Assembly: GCF_948472415.1 (NCBI RefSeq)
Contig: NZ_OX419519.1
Location: 6,477,001-6,541,000 of the forward strand
DNA length: 64,000 nt
Reading direction: 5' to 3'
DNA from: Kitasatospora fiedleri
GTDB taxonomy: Bacteria > Actinomycetota > Actinomycetes > Streptomycetales > Streptomycetaceae
Part shown: piece by piece, positions 56,954 through 64,000 of the stretch
How positions within the stretch are numbered: position 1 is the stretch's first letter
How the letters are laid out: every line of letters begins with the position of its first letter
Position numbers and translations under genes: made by a program
Notes under the pieces: model-generated
Told to the model about the DNA's origin: nothing
Database searches by the model: none
What the model saw: the letters and a program-made list of their open reading frames with translations, nothing else

Positions 56954-57760
56954 TCACAGCCCTTTCAGGAGGATCTCGCGGAGGGTCTCCCACTGGTCCG
57001 GGTCGGTGGCGACGAGGAGGCCGTTGGTGCCGCCGGGGGGTTCGGGGCGGTAGGGGGTGCCGTCGAAGCGGGCGCTGCGGCCGCCGGCTTCGGTGACGAG
57101 GAGGGAGCCGGGGGCGTGGTCCCAAGGGAGGGTGCGCCAGTAGAGGACGAAGTCGTGGGCGCCGGTGGCGATCAGGGGGTACTCGATGCCGGCGGCGCCG
57201 CGGCCGGGGTCGAGGGGGCCGAGGGCGAGCGTGTTGGCGAGCAGGCGGTGGCCGGTGGGCGGGGCGAAGTAGCGGGTCTTGAGGATGCCGGTCCACTTCT
57301 CGGGGGCGGTGGTGGCCTTGGGGAGGGTGAGCCGTCGGCCGTCGCACCAGGCGCCGGAGCCGAGTTCGGCGGTGTACGCGGTGCGGGTGCAGGGCTGCCA
57401 GATCCAGGAGGCGACCGTCTCGCCCTGGCGGACCAGGGAGGCCATCACCGCGTACGCGGGCCGTCCGGCGACGAAGTTGCGGGTGCCGTCGACCGGGTCG
57501 ACCAGCCAGGCGGCGGGCTCGGTGGACAGGGCGCGGGCCAGGTCGGGGTCGGCGGCGACGGCCTCCTCGCCGACGACCGGGACGGGGAGCAGTTCGCGCA
57601 GGCGGCGGGCGATGATCCGTTCGGCCTCCCGGTCGGCGACGGTGACGATCTCGCCGGGGGCCTTCTCCATCACCTCGCCGTCGTTCAGCGCCCGGAACCT
57701 CGGTTCGACCGCCTCCGCCGATGCCTCGACGAGGATCTCGGTGACCTTCTCCATCAACAC
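56954..57760 (-). CDS. Inositol monophosphatase family protein
   Basis: 268 residues, GTG at 57760 with AGGGAG 8 bp upstream. IMPase motifs: VTVADREAERII, PVVGEEAVAAD (metal Glu), WLVDPVDGTRNFVAGRPAYAV (DPxDGT) and WDHAPGSLLVTEAGG (WDxxxG). Mg2+-dependent phosphatase. Possible substrates include inositol-1-phosphate, histidinol phosphate and PAP; sequence alone does not decide. Same strand as, and 97 bp after, the MerR gene, so co-transcription is possible. Confidence 0.9.
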   Translation of the reverse strand: MLMEKVTEILVEASAEAVEPRFRALNDGEVMEKAPGEIVTVADREAERIIARRLRELLPVPVVGEEAVAADPDLARALSTEPAAWLVDPVDGTRNFVAGRPAYAVMASLVRQGETVASWIWQPCTRTAYTAELGSGAWCDGRRLTLPKATTAPEKWTGILKTRYFAPPTGHRLLANTLALGPLDPGRGAAGIEYPLIATGAHDFVLYWRTLPWDHAPGSLLVTEAGGRSARFDGTPYRPEPPGGTNGLLVATDPDQWETLREILLKGL

Positions 57761-57857
57761 GCCCGTGCTCCCTTCACCGACCCCACTCTCCCACGCCGGG
57801 GCGGTACGGACGGTGCGCAGGTGGCGGGTGGGGCGGGCGTCGGCGGCCGGGGGCGGT

Positions 57858-58619
57858 TCAGTCCTCGGTGAGGCAGTCGTACTCGGCGCGCACCCGGCGG
57901 TCCATGGCGAGCGCGAACTGGGCGTCGTTGACGGCCCGGGCGAGCGGGCGGACGCGCTGGATCTGCTCGGTGAGCCGGGCCGCCTCGGCGGGGGTGAGGT
58001 CCTGGACCCGGGTGAGCGCGCCGAGCAGCCGGTCGCGGATCAGGGCGACGAAGATGTCGGCCATCGCGTCCGCGTACTCGCTGGCCCGGCGGCTGACGTC
58101 CAGGACGGCGGCCAGCGGCACGCCCTCGTCGACCAGGGCGACGGTGGCGTCCATCAGGCGCCGGCTGACGTGGGTGATGCCGTCGGGGTGGACGGTGATG
58201 TAGCCCTGGGCGATGGACTCGGCGGTGTTCGCCTCGGTGAGCTGGTCGCCGAACGCGGCGCGCAGCTCGTCCCAGTCGAGGTGGACGGGCGTCTCGTCGG
58301 ACCAGGGGGCGACCAGCGCGGCCTGGAGCCCGATCAGTTCGGCGACGTCCCGGCCGTCCTCGCCGGCGCCGATCAGTTCGGCGATGCCGCCCAGGGCGTG
58401 TCCGCGGTCGAGGAGTTCGGCGATCAGGCGCAGCCGGGCCAGGTGCTCCGCGCCGTACCAGGCGATCCGGCCCTCCTTGCGGGGCGGCTGGAGCAGGCGG
58501 CGCTCGCGGTAGAAGCGGACGGTGCGCACGCTGACGCCGGCCGCCTCGGCCAGTTCGGCGACGCGGTAGGCGCGGGGGCGCTCGTGGTCCTGTTCGGTCT
58601 CCGCCACGCCGGTCAGCAT
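57858..58619 (-). CDS. MerR-family regulator
   Basis: 253 residues from ATG at 58619; GTG 58607 is an alternative. HTH: YRVAELAEAAGVSVRTVRFYRERRLLQPPRKEGRIAWYGAEHLARLRLIAELLDRGHALGGIAELI. The long helical effector domain (LDWDELRAAFGDQLTEANTAESIAQGYITV, LMDATVALVDEGVPLAAVLDVSRRASEYADAMADIFVALIRDRL) is not of the metal-binding type, since no Cys pair is present. Divergent from the monooxygenase operon, which it probably controls. The dyad at 58699-58714 is a candidate site. Confidence 0.9.
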   Translation of the reverse strand: MLTGVAETEQDHERPRAYRVAELAEAAGVSVRTVRFYRERRLLQPPRKEGRIAWYGAEHLARLRLIAELLDRGHALGGIAELIGAGEDGRDVAELIGLQAALVAPWSDETPVHLDWDELRAAFGDQLTEANTAESIAQGYITVHPDGITHVSRRLMDATVALVDEGVPLAAVLDVSRRASEYADAMADIFVALIRDRLLGALTRVQDLTPAEAARLTEQIQRVRPLARAVNDAQFALAMDRRVRAEYDCLTED

Positions 58620-58660
58620 AGGGCCGTCGGACGGCGCGGAAACAGTCGCGTCCCGCGCTA

Positions 58661-58714
58661 TTCCACTCGGTGTCAACAAGGGCTACTCTGCCAAACGCGC
58701 CAGTGATTACTGGC
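58661..58714 (+). promoter_or_regulatory. Monooxygenase-operon promoter and operator dyad
   Basis: -35 TTCCAC (58661-58666), 17-bp spacer, -10 TACTCT (58684-58689). Just downstream, GCCAGT-GATT-ACTGGC (58699-58714) is a perfect dyad. On the minus strand TTGACA (58671-58676) may be the -35 of the MerR gene. Confidence 0.5.
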
Positions 58715-58813
58715 AGCGTCGGCGGGCCCACCCGAAGCACGCGCACCACCCCCGGGACCCGCCCGCAGCACCGCCGGCCACCCGCACCCCCACCCTCGCC
58801 AGGAGGCCCGCCC

Positions 58814-60376
58814 ATGGCACCCCGCAGCAAGAAGCCCACCGCACCCGCGCCCGACCGCCCGGACGGCACCGGGCCCGCGCCGCACGTCCGGGTCGCCGTC
58901 ATCGGCTCCGGCTTCGGCGGCCTCGGCGCCGGCGTCCGGCTGCGCCGGGCCGGCATCACCGACTTCGTCATCCTGGAGCGCGCGGACTCCGTCGGCGGCA
59001 CCTGGCGCGACAACTCCTACCCGGGCTGTGCCTGCGACGTCCCCTCGCACCTGTACTCGTTCTCGTTCGCGCCCAACCCCGAGTGGCCCCGGGTCTTCTC
59101 CGGCCAGCCCGACATCCGCGCCTACCTGGAGCGGGTCGCCGACACCTTCGGACTCCGCCCGCACCTGCGCTTCGGCGCCGAGGTCACCGAACTGCGCTGG
59201 GACGAGGAGCACACCCGCTGGCAGGTCACCACCGCCGTCGGGAACTGGACCGCCGACGCCGTGGTCTCCGCGGCCGGACCGCTCGCCGACCCGCAGATCC
59301 CCGACCTGCCCGGCCTGGACACCTTCCCCGGCAAGGTCTTCCACTCCTCCCGCTGGGACCACGACTACGACCTCGCCGGCCAGCGCGTCGCCGTGGTCGG
59401 CACCGGCGCCTCCGCCGCCCAGATCATCCCCGCCATCCAGCCCGCCGTCGGTCGCCTGACGGTCTTCCAGCGCACCCCCGCCTGGGTCCTGCCGCGCGCC
59501 GACCGCGAGGTCAGCGGCCTGGAGAAGTGGCTGCACGCCAAGCTCCCGCCGACCGGACTGCTGCGCCGCGCCGGGCTGTTCGCGATGCGCGAGCTCCAGG
59601 TCGATGCGTTCGTCCGCCGCCCGCAGCTGCTCAAGCTCGTCCAGCAGGTCGCCCTGCGGCACCTGCGCAAGGCCGTCGCCGACCCGGCCCTGCGCGCCAC
59701 CCTCACCCCCGACTACCGGATCGGCTGCAAGCGCATCCTGCTCAGCAACACCTACTACCCGGCGCTCGCCGCCCCCAACACCGAGGTGGTCCGCGGCGGC
59801 CTGCGCGAACTGCGCGGCTCCACCCTGGTCGGCGCGGACGGCAGCGAGCACGAGGTCGACGCGATCGTGTTCGGCACCGGCTTCCACGTCACCGACCTGC
59901 CGATCGCCGAACGGGTCTTCGGCACCGGCGGCACCGCGCTCGCCGAAGCCTGGAAGGACGGCATGGAGGCGCTGCGCGGCTCCACCGTGCGCGGCTTCCC
60001 CAACCTGTTCTTCCTGATCGGCCCGAACACCGGGCTCGGCAACAACTCGATGATCCTGATGATCGAGTCCCAGCTGAACTACCTGATCGACGCCCTCACC
60101 ACCCTCGACTCGGTCGGCGCCACCGCCATGCAGCCCACCGAACGCGCCCAGCGCCGGTGGAACCTGGAACTCCAGCACAAGATGGGCCGCACCGTGTGGA
60201 CCACCGGCGGCTGCCGCAGCTGGTACCTCGACGAGGGCGGCAAGAACACCGTGCTGTGGCCCGCCTCCACCAGCGCCTTCCGCCGCGCCACCCGGCACGT
60301 CGACCTCGCCGAGTACGAACTCGTCAAGCGCACCGCCCCGCAGGCCGCGCCCGAGGCCGAGGCGGTGTCCGCATGA
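58814..60376 (+). CDS. Flavin-containing (Baeyer-Villiger-type) monooxygenase
   Basis: 520 residues, perfect AGGAGG 7 bp before ATG. FAD motif VAVIGSGFGGLGAGVRLRRAG, ERADSVGGTWRDNSYPGCACDVPSHLYSFSF (type seen in BVMOs and MymA), NADPH motif VAVVGTGASAAQIIP, the BVMO-like fingerprint region FHSSRWDHDYD (FxGxxxHxxxW variant with Ser), and FGTGFHVTDLP. Closest in pattern to MymA/EthA-like enzymes. Oxygenates ketones, thioamides or lipids. First gene of a three-gene operon with ATGA overlaps. Confidence 0.9.
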   Translation: MAPRSKKPTAPAPDRPDGTGPAPHVRVAVIGSGFGGLGAGVRLRRAGITDFVILERADSVGGTWRDNSYPGCACDVPSHLYSFSFAPNPEWPRVFSGQPDIRAYLERVADTFGLRPHLRFGAEVTELRWDEEHTRWQVTTAVGNWTADAVVSAAGPLADPQIPDLPGLDTFPGKVFHSSRWDHDYDLAGQRVAVVGTGASAAQIIPAIQPAVGRLTVFQRTPAWVLPRADREVSGLEKWLHAKLPPTGLLRRAGLFAMRELQVDAFVRRPQLLKLVQQVALRHLRKAVADPALRATLTPDYRIGCKRILLSNTYYPALAAPNTEVVRGGLRELRGSTLVGADGSEHEVDAIVFGTGFHVTDLPIAERVFGTGGTALAEAWKDGMEALRGSTVRGFPNLFFLIGPNTGLGNNSMILMIESQLNYLIDALTTLDSVGATAMQPTERAQRRWNLELQHKMGRTVWTTGGCRSWYLDEGGKNTVLWPASTSAFRRATRHVDLAEYELVKRTAPQAAPEAEAVSA

Positions 60377-61392
60377 GCCGCCGCATCCCCGCCGACTGCG
60401 TGCTGCCCGACCCGGCGGCCGTGCGCACCGTCCGCTCCGCCGACGGCGCCGAGCTCAACGTCGAGGAGTACGGGCCCGCCGGCGCGCCGCTGGTCGTGCT
60501 CGCCCACGGCTGGACCTGCTCCACCGCGTTCTGGGCGCCGGTCGTCAACCGGCTCGCCGCCGACTTCCGGGTGGTCGCCTACGACCAGCGCGGACACGGC
60601 CGCAGCCCCGCCCCGGCCGGCCCCGCCGGGTACGCCACCGGCAAGCTCGCCGAGGACCTCGAAGCGGTGCTCACCGCCACCGTCCCCGACGGGCGGCGCG
60701 CCGTGGTCGTCGGGCACAGCATGGGCGGCATGACCATCATGGCCGCCGGCGACCGCCCCGCCGTCGCCGCCCGCACCGCCGCCAACGTGCTGGTCAACAC
60801 CGGCCCGGGCGCGCTGATCGCCGAACTGACCGTGCTGCCGCCCGCCGTCCGGGCCAGGGCGCTGCGCCGCTTCCTGCACCGGCAGATCCTGCGCTCCCGG
60901 CTCCCGCTCGGCCCCGTCACCGGCCTGACCCGGGCCGCCCTCAAGTACGCCACCATGGGGCCCGCCACCCCCGCCGACCGGGTCGAGGCCTGCGCGCAGG
61001 TGGTGCACGCCTGCCCGGCCAGGGTCCGCTTCCACTGGGCGACCGTGCTCGACACCCTCGACGTGCAGGAGGGGCTGGCGAAGCTCACCGCCCCCACCGC
61101 CGTCATCGCCGGCAGCCACGACCGGCTCACCCCGCCGGTCCACGCCCGCCGGATCGCCGCCGCCCTCGCCGACCCGCGCGGCCTGCTCGAACTGCCCGGC
61201 ACCGGGCACATGAGCCCGCTGGAGCGGCCCGCCGAGGTCGCCGCCGAGATCCGCCGCGTCGCCGCCCTGGTCGCCGCGGAGCCGCCGGTCGCAGCACCGC
61301 CCACCGAGGAACCGCCGGTCGCGGAGCCGCCGACCGCGGAAGCACCGACCGCAGCACCGCTGACCGCAGAACCGCTGGAGGAGACCGCATGA
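60373..61392 (+). CDS. Alpha/beta hydrolase (lipase/esterase type)
   Basis: 339 residues, ATGA overlap with the monooxygenase. VVLAHGWTCSTAFWAPVVNRLA (oxyanion HG), YDQRGHGRS, nucleophile Ser in VVVGHSMGGMTIMAAG, acid Asp in TAVIAGSHDRLTPP, His in LPGTGHMSPLERP: a full triad. The C-terminal about 40 residues are Pro/Glu/Ala repeats (EPPVAAPPTEEPPVAEPPTAE). It would cleave the ester produced by a Baeyer-Villiger monooxygenase, a frequent pairing. Confidence 0.9.
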   Translation: MSRRIPADCVLPDPAAVRTVRSADGAELNVEEYGPAGAPLVVLAHGWTCSTAFWAPVVNRLAADFRVVAYDQRGHGRSPAPAGPAGYATGKLAEDLEAVLTATVPDGRRAVVVGHSMGGMTIMAAGDRPAVAARTAANVLVNTGPGALIAELTVLPPAVRARALRRFLHRQILRSRLPLGPVTGLTRAALKYATMGPATPADRVEACAQVVHACPARVRFHWATVLDTLDVQEGLAKLTAPTAVIAGSHDRLTPPVHARRIAAALADPRGLLELPGTGHMSPLERPAEVAAEIRRVAALVAAEPPVAAPPTEEPPVAEPPTAEAPTAAPLTAEPLEETA

Positions 61393-62297
61393 CCCCGCCG
61401 CTGTCCTCGCAGGTCGTCGTCATCACCGGAGCCGCCCGCGGCCTCGGCGCGCTGATGGCCCGCAAGCTGTCCGAACGCGGCGCCAAGGTCGCGCTGGTCG
61501 GCCTGGAGCCCGCCGAACTCAAGGCGGTCGCCGCCCAGTGCGGCCCGCACGCCTCCGCCTGGGAGGCCGACGTCACCGACCTGGACGCCCTCACCGAGAC
61601 CGCGAACCGGATCAAGGACCGCTACGGGCGGATCGACGCCGTGGTCGCCAACGCCGGCATCGCGCTCGGCGGACCGATGCAGGACAGCGACCACCGGGCC
61701 TGGACCCGGGTGGTCGAGGTCAACCTGTTCGGCTCCGTCGCCACCGCCCGGGCCTTCCTGCCCGCGCTCGCCGAGAGCCGCGGCTACCTGCTGCAGATCG
61801 CCTCGCTCGCCGCGCTCACCCCCGCCCCGCTGATGTCCGCGTACTGCGCCTCCAAGTCGGGCGTCGAGTCCTTCGCCCACGCGCTGCGCGCCGAGGTCGC
61901 CCACCAGGGCGTCAAGGTCGGCGTCGGCTACCTGAGTTGGACCGACACCGACATGGTGCGCGGCGCCGACCAGGACGCCGTGCTGCGCCAGATGCGGGCC
62001 AAGCTGCCCTGGCCCGCCAACAAGACCTACCCGATCGGCCCCGCCGTCGACCGCCTGGTGGCCGGCCTGGCCCGCCGCTCCGCCCACGTCTACGCCCAGG
62101 CGTGGCTGCGCGGCATGCAGCCGATCCGCGGTTTCCTGCCCGGCCTGATCGCCGCCGTCGGCTCCCGCGACGTCGCCCGCCTCGCCCCCGAGCTGAAGGC
62201 CACCGCCGCCACCCGGCTGGCCCCCGTCGGCGCGGGCGGGCAGGCCGACCAGGAGGCCCGGACGAGCCGGACGAGCCGGGCGGCCGGGGCGGAGTGA
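61389..62297 (+). CDS. Short-chain dehydrogenase/reductase (SDR)
   Basis: 302 residues, ATGA overlap with the hydrolase. Classical SDR: cofactor VVVITGAARGLGALMARKLSERGA (TGxxxGxG), EADVTDLDAL, VVANAGIALGG (NAG), Ser in LLQIASLAALTPAPLMSAYCASKSG (S...YxxxK) and PIGPAVDRLVAGLARR. The C-terminal extension (SAHVYAQAWLRGMQPIRGFLPG) is like SadH/Rv3085-type SDRs of the mycobacterial mymA operon. Probably oxidises or reduces an alcohol/ketone in the same pathway. Confidence 0.9.
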   Translation: MTPPLSSQVVVITGAARGLGALMARKLSERGAKVALVGLEPAELKAVAAQCGPHASAWEADVTDLDALTETANRIKDRYGRIDAVVANAGIALGGPMQDSDHRAWTRVVEVNLFGSVATARAFLPALAESRGYLLQIASLAALTPAPLMSAYCASKSGVESFAHALRAEVAHQGVKVGVGYLSWTDTDMVRGADQDAVLRQMRAKLPWPANKTYPIGPAVDRLVAGLARRSAHVYAQAWLRGMQPIRGFLPGLIAAVGSRDVARLAPELKATAATRLAPVGAGGQADQEARTSRTSRAAGAE

Positions 62298-62356
62298 CCG
62301 GCCGGTGAGAACCGGCCGGTGAGGACCGGGGGATGAGGACCGGGGGATGAGGACGG
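62296..62356. repeat. Short tandem repeats before the terminator
   Basis: GTGA(G)(A)ACCGGCCG twice, then GGACCGGGGGATGA twice, downstream of the SDR stop. Confidence 0.6.
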
Positions 62357-62396
62357 GCGGACGGTCGGCCCGGAGGGGAGCCGACCGTCCGCCCGT
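62353..62396. terminator. Strong bidirectional hairpin terminator
   Basis: A perfect 17-bp stem (ACGGGCGGACGGTCGGC and complement) with a 10-nt loop, between the SDR and the convergent secreted protein gene. Confidence 0.92.
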
Positions 62397-62416
62397 TCCC
62401 GCGTGCTGACGCACCG

Positions 62417-64000
62417 TCAGGTGCCGTGCACCGAGACCTCGTTGACCGAGTACCCCCACGGGGTCGCCCGGGCCGTCCCGTGGAAGCGGACGTAGCGGGC
62501 CGCCGTCGGGGCGAAGGCCGCGGTGTCCAGGCCGCCGTCGCCCGCCGCGGTCGACCAGGCGGTGTGCCAGCTGGTGCCGTCGGTGGAGAGCTCGATCCGG
62601 TAGGACCGTGCGTACGCCCGCTCCCAGTCCAGGGTGACCCGGTCGACGGTGCGGACGGCGCCCAGGTCGAGGCGCAGCCACTGGTCGTCGCTCCAGTCGC
62701 TGGCCCAGCGGGTGGCGCGGTCGCCGTCCACGGCGCGCTCGGGCCGGTAGGAGGTGAACGGGCTCCACTCCGCAGAACTGGCCGAGGCCGCCGCGCCGGT
62801 GGCCAACTCCCTTCCAGCGGTGTGCCGTTCGGTGGCCCGCCAGGTGTCCAGGTAGGACTCGGCGCCCTTCATCAGGTCGTCCACCACGCCCTGCCCGCCG
62901 GAGAGCCGGATCTGCTCGATCCAGTCCGGCAGCAGCCCGGCGTGCGCCAGGCCGTCCGTGTTGACGTCCCAGGTCCGCTCGCCGGTCACCTGGCGGTCCA
63001 GCAGCGAGCCGCCGTCGGCCGAACGGAACGGGTACACCACGGCGTCGGGCGCGTCCGGGCCGACCGGGCCGGGCCAGCCGCCGACGCCGTTCAGGTCGCT
63101 GCCGTAGCCGTAGCCGACCCCGTACCGCTCGCGCAGCGCCTTCGTCCGGTTCGCCTCGGTGACGAAGGCGGTCGCGTCATGCGGGTACTGGGCGGCGAAC
63201 CCGCCCAGCCGGTACAGGCGTTCGGTCCAGTCGAGGTCCATCCAGCTGTGGCTGGAGACCACCCCCGGGTAGCCCCTGGACTCCAGGAGCTCGAAGGCGC
63301 TGCGGGCCGCCTTGACGCTCATGTGGTCGACCTCCAGCATCATGTGGCGCTTCACCATGCCGTCGATCGCGTACGCGCCCAGCGCGGTCAGGCCGCGGGT
63401 GTTGCACTGCGCGGCGGCCGCGTAGGCGGGCACGCTCACCCCGGCCGGCAGCAGCGCGTTCGCCTGCGCGGTGGGCAGGCCGATCGGGTTGTCGCGCTGT
63501 GGGCCGGTGCACTGCTCGGTGGCCCAGAAGGTGCCGGTGGACAGGAACTGCCCGGCGTTGACGGCCACCCCGGTGGTGCCCTCGTCGAAGCGCACCCCGC
63601 ACAGCGCGTTGTCGAACTTGTGGCACAGGAACATGCTGCGCACGCCCAGCGCGTACAGCTCGTCCAGGCCGCGGTCGATCGCCGCCCGGTCGCACTGCGG
63701 CACGTCCAGGACCTGCTTGCAGCCGAACGGCTCCGAGGTCTCCACCCCGAGCACCACGGCCAGCTTGCCCTGCGCGACGACCCGGCGGGCCTGCTCGGAG
63801 TCGGTGACGATGCGGAACCAGCCCTTGCCGGGACCGCCGTACATCCGGTCGACGTAGTCCTGGAGCCGGTACGACTTCTGCGCCTCGGTGCGGATCGCCG
63901 CCATCTCGTCGCACGGGCGGTCCTTGTACGGGTAGATCGAGCAGAGCAGCCCGTTGGTCACCAGGTCGTCGACCAGCACGCGCTCGCCGCCGCGCCAGGC
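62417..64000 (-). CDS. Large secreted hydrolase with C-terminal discoidin (F5/8 type C) domain, N-terminus outside window
   Basis: The frame is open past 64000. The visible about 525 residues have a metallo-dependent-hydrolase or M19-peptidase-like core: VVLGVETSEPFGC, LYALGVRSMFLCHKFDNALCGV, HMMLEVDHMSVKAARSAFELLESRGYPGVVSSHSWMDL and YGVGYGYGSDLNGVGG. His and Asp residues in LEVDHMS, SSHSW and GSDLNG are likely metal or active-site residues. A discoidin-type carbohydrate-binding domain ends the protein (ERAVDGDRATRWASDWSDDQWLRLDLGAVRTVDRVTLDWERAYARSYRIELSTDG). Substrate unknown. Confidence 0.75.
   Translation of the reverse strand, partial: AWRGGERVLVDDLVTNGLLCSIYPYKDRPCDEMAAIRTEAQKSYRLQDYVDRMYGGPGKGWFRIVTDSEQARRVVAQGKLAVVLGVETSEPFGCKQVLDVPQCDRAAIDRGLDELYALGVRSMFLCHKFDNALCGVRFDEGTTGVAVNAGQFLSTGTFWATEQCTGPQRDNPIGLPTAQANALLPAGVSVPAYAAAAQCNTRGLTALGAYAIDGMVKRHMMLEVDHMSVKAARSAFELLESRGYPGVVSSHSWMDLDWTERLYRLGGFAAQYPHDATAFVTEANRTKALRERYGVGYGYGSDLNGVGGWPGPVGPDAPDAVVYPFRSADGGSLLDRQVTGERTWDVNTDGLAHAGLLPDWIEQIRLSGGQGVVDDLMKGAESYLDTWRATERHTAGRELATGAAASASSAEWSPFTSYRPERAVDGDRATRWASDWSDDQWLRLDLGAVRTVDRVTLDWERAYARSYRIELSTDGTSWHTAWSTAAGDGGLDTAAFAPTAARYVRFHGTARATPWGYSVNEVSVHGT

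Overview
The window is very GC-rich actinobacterial DNA from the Streptomycetaceae (Streptomyces or Kitasatospora; the genus cannot be fixed from the sequence alone). The evidence is codon use, frequent GTG starts, many ATGA/GTGA stop-start overlaps, a chaplin, spore-associated (SapA-like) proteins, a conservon (cvnABCD), an AfsR-like BTAD regulator and an iron box of the DmdR/IdeR type. It looks like an accessory chromosomal region: secreted, regulatory and transport genes mixed with gene remnants. No rRNA, tRNA, CRISPR array or complete transposase was seen.

Layout. 1-3.5 kb: end of a carboxymuconolactone decarboxylase family gene, an aldo/keto reductase, an integrase-like protein, a sigma-factor remnant. 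3.1-8.0 kb, cell surface: cupredoxin fragment plus membrane protein, two ferritin-like Tat proteins, a short chaplin, and a secreted protein with an LQHTG sorting signal next to its sortase. 8.0-13.3 kb: peptide deformylase and TsaD remnants, a GNAT, a zinc-finger regulator with two TTGCA-N7-TGCAA sites, a YcnI copper protein, a broken alpha-N-acetylglucosaminidase. 13.3-18.5 kb: PAP2 and DedA genes divergent from a two-component system and a FetB-like permease. 18.6-27.8 kb: truncated Uma2 gene, cytokinin-dehydrogenase-like flavoprotein, BTAD regulator, membrane-anchored XRE protein, two SapA-like proteins, an EamA transporter. 28.0-32.5 kb: modABC, divergent from a cytochrome P450. 32.6-42.9 kb: LppU-like protein, MHYT protein, cvnABCD, MFS transporter, a catalytically dead alpha/beta hydrolase, an SGNH hydrolase; this part holds two or three MITE-like palindromic elements. 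43-51.6 kb: a NarL-type two-component pair, a DctA-type symporter divergent from a CitA/CitB-type pair, a methyltransferase. 51.8-54.8 kb: iron-box-controlled diaminobutyrate aminotransferase and PLP decarboxylase, predicted to make 1,3-diaminopropane. 55.0-56.9 kb: XRE/TPR regulator and degenerate NUDIX gene of atypical composition. 57-62.4 kb: inositol-phosphatase family gene, MerR regulator, and a monooxygenase-hydrolase-SDR operon resembling the mycobacterial mymA operon. The window ends inside a large secreted peptidase/discoidin protein.

Two window-wide points matter. First, eight otherwise well-conserved genes are each broken by exactly one missing base, mostly in G/C runs. All eight are deletions, which suggests consensus error rather than decay; coordinates of these genes assume one restored base. 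Second, a 167-bp element with 16-bp perfect terminal inverted repeats and CTAG flanks lies just after cvnD, a related sequence begins at the cvnB stop codon, and a different palindrome about 1.4 kb away carries the same 23-bp loop. This repeat family is the least explained structure here.
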